A DNA stretch of 64,000 nucleotides from Fluviicola sp. (GTDB lineage Bacteria; Bacteroidota; Bacteroidia; Flavobacteriales_D; Crocinitomicaceae), in NCBI GenBank assembly GCA_029866325.1, contig JARWZO010000012.1, positions 1-64,000 on the forward strand, written 5' to 3'. The position numbers and the translations under genes were made by a program. This document shows, one piece after another, positions 36,789 to 46,491 of the stretch (positions are counted from its first letter, which is position 1; each line of letters opens with the position of its first letter). The notes under the pieces were generated by a model. It was given only the letters and a program-made list of their open reading frames with translations. It ran no database searches and was not told the DNA's origin.

Positions 36789-36930
36789 CCATCTACCTTT
36801 GGCGGAAATGACATACTGTGTACAATTTTAAGCGAATATTGTAAACCTTTTTTACTCCACAAATCCAACATTAGTGAAGTCGCTATGGCGACTATTCGTT
36901 ATTAATTACAGTTAGTTTGTTCATTCGTGG
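36789..36930. repeat. Degenerate MITE-like element, copy C
   Basis: The segment 'ggcggaaatga' followed by 'ctgtgtacaatt', and a later 'attcgttattaatt', align with copies A and B, but the terminal repeats are lost. It lies in the 394-base gap between the SRP RNA and the transaldolase promoter. A nearby stretch around 36,950-37,010 resembles the repeat at 37,845-37,956. Confidence 0.5.
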
Positions 36931-37076
36931 TAAAAGCTACGTCTCACGCATCAAAAACGAGTCCGTTAGGCGAGTGAAAATCTGTGCATCTGCGGGAGAG
37001 GCTGCACCAGCTTGTCAAAACCAATTAGTGATTCGTAGATTGTGGATAAATCCCTGAAACTTTGCATTGCTTCATG

Positions 37077-37107
37077 GCTTACTAAACCGATTCTACGCGT
37101 ACTTTTG
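37077..37107 (+). promoter_or_regulatory. Promoter of the transaldolase gene
   Basis: TTG at 37,077-37,079 and TACTTTTG at 37,100-37,107 are separated by 20 bases. The leader before the ATG at 37125 would be about 10 bases. Confidence 0.65.
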
Positions 37108-37124
37108 CCAAAACTTTTTGCATT

Positions 37125-37781
37125 ATGAAATTTTTCATCGATACAGCAAACCTCAAAGATATTCGCGAAGCCAACGACTTGGGTATTTTGGATGGTGTAA
37201 CTACCAATCCGTCCTTAATGGCCAAAGAAGGCATTACAGGACAAAACAATATTTTAAAGCATTATGTTGAAATCTGCAACATTGTAGATGGACCGGTAAG
37301 TGCGGAAGTCATCGCAACTGATTTTGAAGGAATGGTGCGCGAAGGAGAAGCGTTGGCCGAATTGCATCGCAACATTGTGGTAAAAATCCCGATGATCCCG
37401 GAAGGTATCAAAGCAATCAAGTATTTTTCGTCGAAAGGTATCAAAACCAATTGCACGCTTATTTTTAGTGCCGGACAAGCATTGTTGGCCGCTAAAGCAG
37501 GTGCTACGTTCATTTCTCCGTTTGTCGGTCGTCTGGATGATATCTCCACCAATGGAATGGATTTGATCGCACAAATTCGATTGATTTTCGATAACTACGG
37601 TTTTGAAACCGAAATTTTAGCAGCTTCTGTTCGTCACCCAATGCATATCATTCAATGTGCAGAAATCGGTGCTGACGTGATGACCGGTCCGTTGAGCGCA
37701 ATCCTTGCATTGGCGAAACACCCGTTGACCGATAACGGTTTGGCGCAGTTTCTTGCTGATCACGCGAAAGGAAACAGCTAA
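37125..37781 (+). CDS. fsa: Transaldolase/fructose-6-phosphate aldolase family
   Basis: The 218-residue protein matches the short transaldolase family: '[20 protein letters not shown]', '[12 protein letters not shown]', the Schiff-base lysine in '[17 protein letters not shown]', and '[19 protein letters not shown]'. It moves dihydroxyacetone units in the pentose phosphate pathway or works as fructose-6-phosphate aldolase; family members with this length do both. A terminator follows. Confidence 0.92.
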   Translation: MKFFIDTANLKDIREANDLGILDGVTTNPSLMAKEGITGQNNILKHYVEICNIVDGPVSAEVIATDFEGMVREGEALAELHRNIVVKIPMIPEGIKAIKYFSSKGIKTNCTLIFSAGQALLAAKAGATFISPFVGRLDDISTNGMDLIAQIRLIFDNYGFETEILAASVRHPMHIIQCAEIGADVMTGPLSAILALAKHPLTDNGLAQFLADHAKGNS

Positions 37782-37811
37782 CAGTAAGTTTCCCCATCAA
37801 TAATAATACTT

Positions 37812-37841
37812 AGCATCCACCAATCGGCGGATGCTTTTTTT
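37812..37841 (+). terminator. Intrinsic terminator of the transaldolase gene
   Basis: Arms agcatcc (37,812-37,818) and ggatgct (37,829-37,835) with additional pairing, followed by seven T residues. Confidence 0.85.
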
Positions 37842-37844
37842 GTT

Positions 37845-37956
37845 TCCCACAGATGCACAGATTTTGCGCTCCTAACGGCAACGCATGTTGATTGGATATT
37901 TGAATTAGCGCATTGGCGAGGGCGTTAGCCGAGCTATAATCTGCGTATCTGTGGGA
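37845..37956. repeat. 112-bp element with inverted ends
   Basis: Ends of 19 bases at 37,845-37,863 and 37,938-37,956 are inverted copies of the 'cccacagatgcacagatt' kind with three mismatches. It lies in the 399-base gap 37,782-38,180, which has no gene; similar sequence occurs near 36,950-37,010. Confidence 0.6.
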
Positions 37957-38180
37957 GACCTTTCACCGTTTCTCATTCGCGCAGCGGATGGGAAAACCCA
38001 TATTTCGCTTGAAAAACCGAATATTTGTGGGAAGCAACATTTTTTACCTGTCGTTTCATCGACTTAAACTGTAGGTTTATCTGATTAAAGTGTACTTTGA
38101 GCTATGTGATCTGTTGATATATCAAAATGAACAAGCGCTTCTTGTCAAAACTGCTATTTTTGCTGAAACTTAGTATTCGA

Positions 38181-38687
38181 ATGAAACCCTTACTTGTTGT
38201 CGCAATTTTCATGCTTTCTGCTTTGTCTGCCGGCGCTCATGAGTATTTTTTTTCGTTTGCAGAGGTTGCTTACAACTCAGATAAAGGTGTTTTCGAAATC
38301 ACCATCGAAGCCTCGGCTCATGATACCGAAGACGCACTCAACGAATCGGGAATCCCCGTCAAAGAATTAGAAGATCACTACACCGATACAGCGATGCTCA
38401 GTAGGATTGAAGGATTCATTAATCAGGGATTTATACTTACTACAGGCGGAATTACCGGTAAACTGACATTAGAAGGCATGGAAGTGCTTCCCAACGGTTT
38501 GGTGTTTTTCTACCTTTCATCAGCTCCGATAGTATTGGGTGAATCGGTGGATGTTCAGTTCGACTGGTTGATGGACGTACTTCCCAAACAACAAAATAAA
38601 ATTACGCTGGATGTCCGGCAACAGAAATACACAGCGGTTTTCGTTCAAAACAAACGGAAATCAACGATCAAATTCGACACAAAATGA
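38181..38687 (+). CDS. DUF6702-like secreted protein
   Basis: A signal peptide (MKPLLVVAIFMLSALSAGA) is followed by a family pattern of 'HEYFFSFAEVAYNSDKGVFE' and 'EDALNESGI', matching DUF6702 proteins that commonly sit beside M1 peptidases. The start at 38181 was chosen because it opens the signal peptide; an upstream in-frame ATG at 38127 adds 18 residues. The stop overlaps the peptidase start by four bases. Confidence 0.8.
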   Translation: MKPLLVVAIFMLSALSAGAHEYFFSFAEVAYNSDKGVFEITIEASAHDTEDALNESGIPVKELEDHYTDTAMLSRIEGFINQGFILTTGGITGKLTLEGMEVLPNGLVFFYLSSAPIVLGESVDVQFDWLMDVLPKQQNKITLDVRQQKYTAVFVQNKRKSTIKFDTK

Positions 38688-40972
38688 AACAACTCTTTTT
38701 TCCGGCGCTTTTAGTGATTTGCAACACAACTGCACTTGCGCAAACAAAATTCGCTCAGTTGGATGCAGAACTTCCTACGCCAAATGAATACCGAAACGCC
38801 GCCGGAGGCCCCGGACACAGTTATTATCAGCAAAAAGCCGATTATAAGATGTCGATCACACTCGATGATGACAAACAAATTGTTCGTGGTGAAGAGGTCA
38901 TTACTTATACAAACAACTCTCCGGATGTGTTGGAGTACCTGTGGTTGCAGCTCGATCAAAACATTTACAAACCCGATGCGGAGTCGAATTTCATCGAGGT
39001 GGAAAAAATGGAAGATTTTAAATCGATCCGTGATGTAGAAAACAAGCTGTTCGTCTTCGAAGGCGGATACAACATCGAATCGGTGTCGGCAACCAGCGGT
39101 GAGAAGATGAAATATGCTATCAATCACACCATGATGCGCATCGATCCGGCGAAACCTCTCGGACCGAAACAAAGTATTTCCTTCAAAATCAAATGGTGGT
39201 ACAATATCAATGATCGCATGAAAGTTGGTGGGCGTTCAGGCTACGAATACTTCGAGAAAGAAGGGAATTACTTGTACACCATTGCGCAGTTTTTCCCGCG
39301 TATGTGTGTTTACAGCGATGTAGAAGGCTGGCAAAACAAACAATATTTGGGTCGTGGCGAATTTGCATTGCCGTTTGGCGATTACGAAGTGTCGATTACC
39401 GTTCCGGGCGATCACATTGTTGGTGCTACGGGCGAATTGCAAAACGGAGCTACGGTTCTTACAGCCGAGCAACGCGAACGTATGAAAAGAGCTTTGACTT
39501 CAGACACACCGGTGTTGATTGTAACGCAAGCTGAAGCCGAAGAAAACGAGAAAAATCGTGAGAAATCATTGAAAACATGGACGTTTAAAGCGAAAAATGT
39601 GCGCGATTTTGCCTTTGCGACTTCCCGTAAGTTTATGTGGGATGCGCAAAACCAGAAAGTGGGCGACAAAAACGTGTTGTGTATGTCGTACTACCCGAAA
39701 GAAGGAAATCCGTTATGGGAACGCTATTCTACGAAACTGGTAGCACACACGATCAAAACGTACTCTAAATATACGGTCGATTACCCTTATCCGGTAGCCA
39801 TTTCGGTACACACCGACAGAATCGGGATGGAATACCCAATGATTTGTTTCAATGGTGGTCGTCCGCAAGCCGACGGAACCTATTCTGAAGACACAAAATA
39901 TGGTATGTGGGGAGTGATCATCCATGAAGTGGGACACAATTTCTTCCCAATGATCATCAATTCAGACGAACGTCAGTGGACCTGGATGGATGAAGGCTTG
40001 AATACGTTCGTACAATACCTGACAGAACAGGAATGGGAACGTGATTATCCTTCGCGTCGCGGACCTGCTTATATGATAACAGATTACATGCGCGGTGATA
40101 AGCGTTTTATCACTCCGATCATGACCAACTCCGAGTCGATTTACCAATTTGGAAACAACTCCTATGGAAAACCGGCTACTGCACTGAATATCCTGCGCGA
40201 AACCGTGATGGGACGCGAGTTATTCGATTACTCATTCAAAATGTATTGTGAGCGTTGGAAATTCAAACACCCGACTCCGGCAGATTTGTTCCGAACCATG
40301 GAAGATGCTTCGGGAGTAGATTTGGATTGGTTTTGGAGAGGCTGGTTCTACTCTACTGATTACGTGGATGTTTCGTTGGATTACGTGAAATACTTCCAGC
40401 TCAATACCAACAATCCTGAAACGGAAAAAGCATTTCAACAGCAACAAGATGCCGCAAAACCGGAATTCATCGGTGATACACGCAACAAAGAATCGATCAA
40501 AGAAACGGTCAACGAGCGCGATCCGAATATCGATGATTTCTACGGAAAACGCGACATCTACGCCGTTGACAAACTCGACAAAAAAGAATACGAAGATTTC
40601 CAGACGAAACTGACTCCCGAACAAAAGAAACTCCTCGAAAGCAAGAAACACTTCTACGAATTATCGTTTACGGATAAAGGCGGTTTGCCAACACCGATAA
40701 TCATTCAAGCAACGTTTACTGATGGCACTACGGAAGTGATTCGTATTCCGGCTGAAATCTGGAAAATGGACCAAATCACGGTAACGAAAGTATTCATCTT
40801 CGATAAAGAAGTGAAGTCGTTCCAATTGGATCCGTTCCTTGAATCGGCCGATTGTGACGTCAACAACAACGCTTATCCTCCGACCCAAAAAGCAACGCGT
40901 TATCAGTTATTTGAGCAGAAAAAATTGACTGAAAACCCTATGCAGCGGCAGAAACGCTTAGAAGGACAATAG
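38684..40972 (+). CDS. M1-family metallopeptidase (aminopeptidase N-like)
   Basis: The 762-residue protein has a signal peptide (MKQLFFPALLVICNTTALAQ), the M1 exopeptidase block 'RIGMEYPMICFNGG', the zinc site HEVGH (H414, E415, H418) and E437 in 'WMDEGLNTFV', with the standard 18-residue spacing. It should release N-terminal amino acids from peptides in the periplasm or outside. Translationally coupled to DUF6702. Confidence 0.92.
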   Translation: MKQLFFPALLVICNTTALAQTKFAQLDAELPTPNEYRNAAGGPGHSYYQQKADYKMSITLDDDKQIVRGEEVITYTNNSPDVLEYLWLQLDQNIYKPDAESNFIEVEKMEDFKSIRDVENKLFVFEGGYNIESVSATSGEKMKYAINHTMMRIDPAKPLGPKQSISFKIKWWYNINDRMKVGGRSGYEYFEKEGNYLYTIAQFFPRMCVYSDVEGWQNKQYLGRGEFALPFGDYEVSITVPGDHIVGATGELQNGATVLTAEQRERMKRALTSDTPVLIVTQAEAEENEKNREKSLKTWTFKAKNVRDFAFATSRKFMWDAQNQKVGDKNVLCMSYYPKEGNPLWERYSTKLVAHTIKTYSKYTVDYPYPVAISVHTDRIGMEYPMICFNGGRPQADGTYSEDTKYGMWGVIIHEVGHNFFPMIINSDERQWTWMDEGLNTFVQYLTEQEWERDYPSRRGPAYMITDYMRGDKRFITPIMTNSESIYQFGNNSYGKPATALNILRETVMGRELFDYSFKMYCERWKFKHPTPADLFRTMEDASGVDLDWFWRGWFYSTDYVDVSLDYVKYFQLNTNNPETEKAFQQQQDAAKPEFIGDTRNKESIKETVNERDPNIDDFYGKRDIYAVDKLDKKEYEDFQTKLTPEQKKLLESKKHFYELSFTDKGGLPTPIIIQATFTDGTTEVIRIPAEIWKMDQITVTKVFIFDKEVKSFQLDPFLESADCDVNNNAYPPTQKATRYQLFEQKKLTENPMQRQKRLEGQ

Positions 40973-40973
40973 A

Positions 40974-41035
40974 ATTGAAAATGTAAAATTGAAAAGGTTA
41001 AAGGGATTGTTTCTTTTCAATTTTACATTTTCAAT
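40974..41035. terminator. Bidirectional terminator with a perfect 23-base stem
   Basis: Two 23-base arms at 40,974-40,996 and 41,013-41,035 pair perfectly between the convergent M1 peptidase and metallophosphoesterase genes. The left arm is identical to the left arm at 62,381-62,403. Confidence 0.75.
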
Positions 41036-41037
41036 TT

Positions 41038-42189
41038 TCAATTCCTCTTCAGCTCAATCAACGTAATTTCCGGATAAATCCCCACTCTACCCGGAAAACC
41101 AATGTAGCCGAATCCGCGATTGACGTACAAATATTGTTTTCCTACCTGGTACAATCCAGCCCATTTTTTGTAGCGAAATTGCACAGGACTGAATTTAATC
41201 CCGAAACGTTCGATGCCGAACTGCATGCCGTGTGTATGTCCGGATAAGGTCAAGTCGATGCCGGTGCCGATTACTTGTTCGTCGAAATGCGACGGATCGT
41301 GCGACAACAACAATTTAAACGCGTTTTCAGGGATAGATTCTGTTGCTTTTTCGAGGTTTCCGCTCTGACGAAAAGGAGCTTTCCCCCAGTTTTCAACACC
41401 GATAAAATAAGCGCCATCACCTTCTTCGCTGATTTGAACCTGCTCATTGAGCAAAGGCGTAAATCCAATGGTACGGTGCATTTCAATGATGGCTTTCAGA
41501 TTTTCCTGTTTGTGAAGTTCTGCTTCCCACGGCACGTAATCGCCGTAATCGTGATTCCCTAGAATACTGAATTTGCCTTTTGTGGCTTCAATCTGAAGAA
41601 ACAAGGGTTCCCAGCCATGCATTTCTGCCGTTATGTTGTTGACTAAATCGCCTGTAAACAATACATAATCAGGTTTTAGTGAATTGATCTGATCGATTGC
41701 TTTTTGCACGCGGTGAGTTTGGTTGAAAAAACTTCCTACATGAATATCGCTGATCTGCACGATCCGTAAACCGTTTAAATCTTCCGGTAAATGCGCGAAA
41801 TCCAACTGAATGGCGTGCGTTTTCCAATTCCATCTTCCCCAGAAAATACCGACCAAAATGGCTATGAGAATACTTCCTGAAACACTCCACCCTATTTGTT
41901 GAATGAGCGCACTTCCGGTAATGAGGAAAAGCAAACCGAAGAAAAAGTTACCCAATGTTGGAACTCCGGTAGCAATCATTAAACCGAATCCGTAAAATCC
42001 TTTGCGGTAATCAGTGGTTCTAGAGCGACGAAAATTGCGCATCATTACGGTGATTCCGGTAATAAAACCAACTAATTGAATTGCTGCAATGGTTATTGCT
42101 ATTGGATTTCCGGTTGCGAATAATTGAAAAGAGAATAATGCTTGTGCGCCGATTGCGAAGGTGAGAATGAATAAAAAGACTTTGCCCAT
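41038..42189 (-). CDS. Membrane-anchored metallophosphoesterase
   Basis: About four N-terminal membrane segments (residues 1-140) precede a calcineurin-like phosphoesterase core: 'LRIVQISDIHVGSF', 'DYVLFTGDLVNN', 'SILGNHDYGDY', 'LLLSHDPSHFDE' and 'LTLSGHTHGMQFG', the two-metal ligands of the family (D-x-H, GDLV, GNHD, GHTHG). UDP-sugar or lipid-like phosphoesters are known substrates in the family, but none can be assigned here. Monocistronic. Confidence 0.9.
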   Translation of the reverse strand: MGKVFLFILTFAIGAQALFSFQLFATGNPIAITIAAIQLVGFITGITVMMRNFRRSRTTDYRKGFYGFGLMIATGVPTLGNFFFGLLFLITGSALIQQIGWSVSGSILIAILVGIFWGRWNWKTHAIQLDFAHLPEDLNGLRIVQISDIHVGSFFNQTHRVQKAIDQINSLKPDYVLFTGDLVNNITAEMHGWEPLFLQIEATKGKFSILGNHDYGDYVPWEAELHKQENLKAIIEMHRTIGFTPLLNEQVQISEEGDGAYFIGVENWGKAPFRQSGNLEKATESIPENAFKLLLSHDPSHFDEQVIGTGIDLTLSGHTHGMQFGIERFGIKFSPVQFRYKKWAGLYQVGKQYLYVNRGFGYIGFPGRVGIYPEITLIELKRN

Positions 42190-42368
42190 GTTTATGTGAA
42201 GTAACGAATAAAATTTGATGATGTAAAAGTAAACTTCCTACTCATTGTCAGGTATTTTAACTGCCAATGTTCGTTAAAAACAGGGTTTCATTCAATTAAC
42301 ATAAATCTGTGTAAAACTCGTAAGTTCAAAAACAAACATTATGATTATATTGGTAGAAACTTTTCACT

Positions 42369-43175
42369 ATGAGTCACAATTTGTATATAGTTCCGCATGA
42401 TTTAACTTCGGTTGGTGACACTGCTCTTGATTATGCCTTATTTCTTGGAAATCACGTCCGTACTGAAGTAATGGTGCTCAATTTGGTTGACAACAAAGCG
42501 AAAATTGCGCCTACTCAACAAAAGCTGGAAGCAATCGTAGCTACCAAACAAATTCCCTCAAGTGTGAATGTGACGGTAAATGTGGCAATGGGAGATATTT
42601 TTTCGGATATCTCAAAAATCGCCAACAAAGAACATGCGCAACTCATTATCATGGGAACCCACGGTGCGAAAGGTTTTCAAAAACTCACGGGAAGCTACGC
42701 AATGAAGGTTATCACCAGTTGCGATGTACCATTTATGATTGTTCAAGACGGCACTAAACATGTCGAAATCAAAAACATTGTTGTTCCGATTGATTTAACG
42801 AAGGAAAGTTTGCAAATTGTGAGTCCGGCCGGAGATTTGGCGCGAATTTTTGATGCGACAGTTCACGTGATCGGTGAGCGCCACAATGATGAAGGGCTTT
42901 CAACTCAAACCAAAAACCGCGTGTTACTCATCCGCAATAAATACGATGAAAAAGGCGCGAAATGTGAAGTTCACTTGCTGAAAAATGGCGGATCTTACTC
43001 TAAGAAAATCATGCAATACGTCAGCGAAGTCGGTGTGAATGTAATTGCAATTGCCTACCATTCGGAAAGTTTATTACCTCAATTTGATTCGTTTGCTCAA
43101 TCATTGATTACAAACGACTTGAAATTGCCATGTATGATTCTCGCAGCTAAGCAATCAGGAAATCTTTACTTCTAA
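42369..43175 (+). CDS. Universal stress protein with two UspA domains
   Basis: The 268-residue protein consists of two UspA-like halves. The first contains 'QLIIMGTHGAKGFQKLTGSY', close to the ATP-binding G-x2-G-x9-G-S/T motif, preceded by 'LYIVPHDLTSVGDTALDYAL'. The second begins near residue 135 ('IKNIVVPIDLTKESLQIVSP') and has a poorer nucleotide motif. UspA proteins are cytoplasmic stress regulators. Monocistronic. Confidence 0.85.
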   Translation: MSHNLYIVPHDLTSVGDTALDYALFLGNHVRTEVMVLNLVDNKAKIAPTQQKLEAIVATKQIPSSVNVTVNVAMGDIFSDISKIANKEHAQLIIMGTHGAKGFQKLTGSYAMKVITSCDVPFMIVQDGTKHVEIKNIVVPIDLTKESLQIVSPAGDLARIFDATVHVIGERHNDEGLSTQTKNRVLLIRNKYDEKGAKCEVHLLKNGGSYSKKIMQYVSEVGVNVIAIAYHSESLLPQFDSFAQSLITNDLKLPCMILAAKQSGNLYF

Positions 43176-43380
43176 TAGCTGTTTGCTGTCGCGTTCCTAT
43201 ATTTTATCTGCAACTCTAATATGAAATACAGATCTAGTATTTCAGAACCTCTGCTTTCTAGTTGATCTAAGTTATTAACTTCCATTAGGTTAAGTACAAA
43301 ATCGATTTAGGAAAAGTACAATTGGTGTTAAACTCTGTACTGTTTTCAATAAATAGACAAGTATTCTGTTAAAATTCAGC

Positions 43381-43388
43381 TATATTTG
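43381..43388 (+). promoter_or_regulatory. -7 box TATATTTG five bases before a lipoprotein start
   Basis: TATATTTG fits TAnnTTTG and ends only five bases before the ATG at 43394. Transcription would start at or next to the ATG, so the message may be leaderless. Confidence 0.5.
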
Positions 43389-43393
43389 TTGTT

Positions 43394-44302
43394 ATGTGGT
43401 CGGCAAAATACATCCATTCATCGATAATCGGACTTTTCTTAGTGTCATTAACAGCTTGTACTGATCACAATGACATTTCCACTGATTTTCCCGCTATCAA
43501 CCTCAAAAAAACACCCCTTTACCATTACACAATTGTCGGGAGCTTGATTGAAGCACCGGTGAATTACCCTGAAGCCTGGAACCGTGAAGCATTGAAACAA
43601 CTTGGTATTCGACACATCGTCATCCATTCCAAAGGCGGTAAAAATCCGGAAGATACCTTGATGCAATTTCGGTTCGACTATTCCAATGATTGGAAAAAAC
43701 TCGCTTATTCAGACTGTAAAAACGACAAACAACTGAAGCTAATCACCGAGGGAACCATCACCTACCGGTCTGAACAATCGTCTGGAGAAATTGTGTTCTC
43801 CCAGTTTTTCGGTGTAAAGAAAGCCATGAAAACCCGCATTCAGCAAACCGATGATGGATTTCTACTGTTGCGCAGTAAAAGTCAGCAGCGCTACGATACT
43901 ACCTGGGTTATCGGATCATTCAGTCACCCGAAAGTCATTGTGAGCAAAATTGGTAACAGCATTTTTTCGGTTGAACTATTTATGCCTGAAGGCAGTAGTA
44001 GTAAGCAAATTACTCAGGCATTAGAATCCATTCCAATGTTGAAAAACGGATTTCAAGCTGCGCAATGCAGTGTTGTTTTCATGCAGCACAACAAACCTCA
44101 GAGCGCCTTTTTGCTCAACGAAACCAATAGTCAGGTAGCGAAAATCAAAGAGTGGACCTACAAAGGCGACCAAATCTTGACCTATAAAGAATGGCTCGGG
44201 AACTCGGTTGTACGCGATATGAGCTGGCATTATACCGACTCGCAACTACCCGACTACGCGGTTATCGACCGAAACACGTATTTTTACCGGTACGAAAAGT
44301 AG
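43394..44302 (+). CDS. Lipoprotein of unknown function
   Basis: The lipobox 'LFLVSLTAC' at the end of the N-terminal signal indicates a lipid-anchored protein of 302 residues. The body has many beta strands with no recognised family. It is followed two bases later by the DUF4268 gene, so the two are probably cotranscribed. Confidence 0.7.
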   Translation: MWSAKYIHSSIIGLFLVSLTACTDHNDISTDFPAINLKKTPLYHYTIVGSLIEAPVNYPEAWNREALKQLGIRHIVIHSKGGKNPEDTLMQFRFDYSNDWKKLAYSDCKNDKQLKLITEGTITYRSEQSSGEIVFSQFFGVKKAMKTRIQQTDDGFLLLRSKSQQRYDTTWVIGSFSHPKVIVSKIGNSIFSVELFMPEGSSSKQITQALESIPMLKNGFQAAQCSVVFMQHNKPQSAFLLNETNSQVAKIKEWTYKGDQILTYKEWLGNSVVRDMSWHYTDSQLPDYAVIDRNTYFYRYEK

Positions 44303-44304
44303 CG

Positions 44305-44766
44305 ATGTACAGCAAAGAAGAACTCAAAACAATCAAAACGACCTTTTGGTCAGATTTCAAGTCCCACATGTTGAAACACCGCTCGGTAAATGGGCGAAAA
44401 ATGAACTGGCTCAATTACCCGTCAGATGTTTCATTTATCCATATTCGCTTAGATGCCGACTGGAATGGTGTTCGTTTTTGCTTTGATATTCAAGCCAAAG
44501 ATGCCGGAGTTCGTGCCATTATTTGGGAACAGATGTACGAACTGAAAGTTGTGCTTGAAGCAGAAATGGGCGAAGCCGTTTGGATTGAAAACTGTAGTTC
44601 ACCCACTGTAATTCAGTTCAACCGCATTCTTTGGGAAAAACCCGACCTCCATTTTTTTAATCCCGACCACAAAACCGCCATTTTCGCCTTTCTGGAAGAC
44701 CGTTTGGTACATTTTGATGCGTTTTACCAAGATTTTAAGGATGTCATTGTGAATTTGGCGAAGTGA
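44305..44766 (+). CDS. DUF4268-family protein
   Basis: The 153-residue product matches DUF4268: 'KTTFWSDFKSHMLKHRSVNG' at the start, 'FCFDIQAKDAGVRAIIWEQM' centrally, and a DAFYQDF end. The domain is found alone or at the C-terminus of restriction-related proteins; its activity is unknown. The ATG at 44305 lies two bases after the lipoprotein stop. An upstream in-frame start at 44191 falls inside that gene and is rejected. Confidence 0.8.
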   Translation: MYSKEELKTIKTTFWSDFKSHMLKHRSVNGRKMNWLNYPSDVSFIHIRLDADWNGVRFCFDIQAKDAGVRAIIWEQMYELKVVLEAEMGEAVWIENCSSPTVIQFNRILWEKPDLHFFNPDHKTAIFAFLEDRLVHFDAFYQDFKDVIVNLAK

Positions 44767-44805
44767 TTTTGAATTAGTAACCATTTTTGAAAGGTGAAAT
44801 CACCA

Positions 44806-45059
44806 CCCTCCTTGAGGTGTGATTTCCTATTTATCAGCACAAGCCTGATAGAATTTGACGTACTGTGTATTTTTCCACCACGAATTAACGAATGAAGTGC
44901 TTTGTACAATTCATTACGAATAACCGCTATTGCGGTTTACACGAATCATAATGGAAACTTGTTTCCATTATTCGCTACTAATTCATGTGTAATTTTTATT
45001 CGTTTATTATTGGGGGACTATGTTGTGCTGATAAATAGGAAATCACCCCTTGAGGAGGG
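44806..45059. repeat. MITE-like palindromic element, copy B
   Basis: This 254-bp element has terminal inverted repeats of about 37 bases (44,806-44,842 and 45,023-45,059), of which the inner 24 bases (44,819-44,842 and 45,023-45,046) are perfect. Internal sub-palindromes include one built on 'aatggaaacttgtttccatt'. It has no transposase and aligns with copies A and C. It occupies half of the 518-base gap 44,767-45,284; target-site duplications were not clear. Confidence 0.75.
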
Positions 45060-45083
45060 AAGAGCAAGCACTGCTTGTGAAGG

Positions 45084-45130
45084 GAGGTGACAAGTATAAT
45101 GAATGGATACTCTGGATTGTCACCCTCCTC
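45084..45130. repeat. Small inverted repeat after copy B
   Basis: Arms of about 12 bases, ggaggtgacaa and ttgtcaccctcc, surround a short loop. It may be the remains of another such element or a terminator. The rest of the gap to 45,284 holds only the promoter below. Confidence 0.5.
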
Positions 45131-45272
45131 AATCCTCACTCAAGGGAGGAAGTAGAACTCAATCCTCACTTAGATTCTGTTTCCTGTAGTAAAAACTACT
45201 CATCCATCCAACTTTCAATCAATAGATAACACGCTTTAACAAGTTCTCACGTTTAACATACATGAAAGTTCT

Positions 45273-45280
45273 TATTTTTG
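45273..45280 (+). promoter_or_regulatory. -7 box TATTTTTG directly before a T9SS cargo gene
   Basis: TATTTTTG ends four bases before the ATG at 45285, again suggesting a leaderless transcript. Confidence 0.5.
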
Positions 45281-45284
45281 TACC

Positions 45285-46100
45285 ATGAAAAAAATCCTGA
45301 TCAGTGGTGTGTTGAGCACCTGCTTTCTTGCCACCGTTACAGCACAAACGGTGATTCTTGATGAAGATTTCCAACAAGGAATTCCGATGGCTACTTGGAG
45401 CATTGTGGTTAATGATACGAGTACACTTGATCAGTCGGTCATTGAATTTGCACCGGGATGGATTTCAGTGGCCGATCCGGATAACACAAGTGATACCGTG
45501 GCCGGAGCATCTTCTTTTTTCACAGTTCCCGGTGAAGCAGATCGTTGGTTGATTACGCCTTCGCTAACGTTGGGTGCTTATGGGAATTTCCTCCAATGGA
45601 ATGCACGTTCGCACGATCCAAGTTATCAGGATGGTTATTACGTAATGGTTTCTACTACAGATACGCAGCTGTCGAGCTTTACCGATACCATTACAACAAT
45701 GGGCTTCGAAAATGCGGAATGGACCACGCGCTCGGTGAATTTATCCGAAGAAGGTTATGACAATCAAACCGTTTTCATTGGTTTCCGTTTACGCTCTTAT
45801 GATGCTTTCAAATTGTACCTCGATTCGATCAACGTGCGCGTTGAAGATCCTGTTGGAATCAATGAATTAAACGCTGCAATTGCGATTGAGTTATATCCGA
45901 ATCCGGCTAAAACCGAAGTTACCGTTAAAGGAAAAGACTTGTTATCTGCCAGGCTATTTTCGTTGGATGGGCAGTTAGTAATGGAACAATCTTTAATTAC
46001 GACAACTATAATTTCGATTGACAACCTTCCGGCAGGAACATATTTGATTGAAGTTAAAACCGCGAATGGAATTGGTCGGGAACGGTTGGTGAAACGTTAA
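45285..46100 (+). CDS. Secreted choice-of-anchor J protein with T9SS type A domain
   Basis: After a signal peptide (MKKILISGVLSTCFLATVTAQ) comes a domain of the choice-of-anchor J type ('DEDFQQGIPMATWSIVVNDT', 'DRWLITPSLTLGAYGNFLQW'), a jelly-roll fold found in surface and extracellular proteins. The C-terminal 75 residues are a T9SS type A sorting domain ('IELYPNPAKTEVTVKGKD', 'LPAGTYLIEVKT', ending RLVKR). It should be exported to the surface. Monocistronic. Confidence 0.88.
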   Translation: MKKILISGVLSTCFLATVTAQTVILDEDFQQGIPMATWSIVVNDTSTLDQSVIEFAPGWISVADPDNTSDTVAGASSFFTVPGEADRWLITPSLTLGAYGNFLQWNARSHDPSYQDGYYVMVSTTDTQLSSFTDTITTMGFENAEWTTRSVNLSEEGYDNQTVFIGFRLRSYDAFKLYLDSINVRVEDPVGINELNAAIAIELYPNPAKTEVTVKGKDLLSARLFSLDGQLVMEQSLITTTIISIDNLPAGTYLIEVKTANGIGRERLVKR

Positions 46101-46105
46101 ATGGT

Positions 46106-46185
46106 TTTGAGTTTATTAAGTTTGTGAGTTTATTAAGTTTTTTGAGTTTCAAACTCACTAAACTTAGAAACTTAATAAACTAATG
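46106..46185. repeat. Intergenic inverted repeat of the agtttattaag class
   Basis: A long hairpin of 'gagtttattaagtt' and reverse-complement segments follows the choice-of-anchor J stop and is probably a terminator. The remaining gap to 46,491 (391 bases in all from 46,101) contains nothing recognised. Confidence 0.55.
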
Positions 46186-46491
46186 AAACTAATTCATAGT
46201 TCTTTTAATCACCCCATTCCTCCTTTCACGAACTGAAAGTCCAAAACCACTCAATCTTTAAGCTTTTTTGCAGATAAGACCATATTCTCTTGTGGTTTAT
46301 TCAGTACATTTATCAGAACGATGAAGTATTAATTTACTCGTGAATACTACTGTTTAACTGAATGAGCAATACAAACAGATTGGTTTATTGTATGGATACA
46401 CGGTTGATGTATAAGTGCTTTTGCGTGCAACAACAATTCGGAGAATGCTGAAAATCCGTAAAAGAGTAAGCAAGACTAAACACATTGTAAA

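Noticed and set aside
44902-45090. 62-residue plus-strand reading frame
   Set aside because: It lies within MITE-like copy B.
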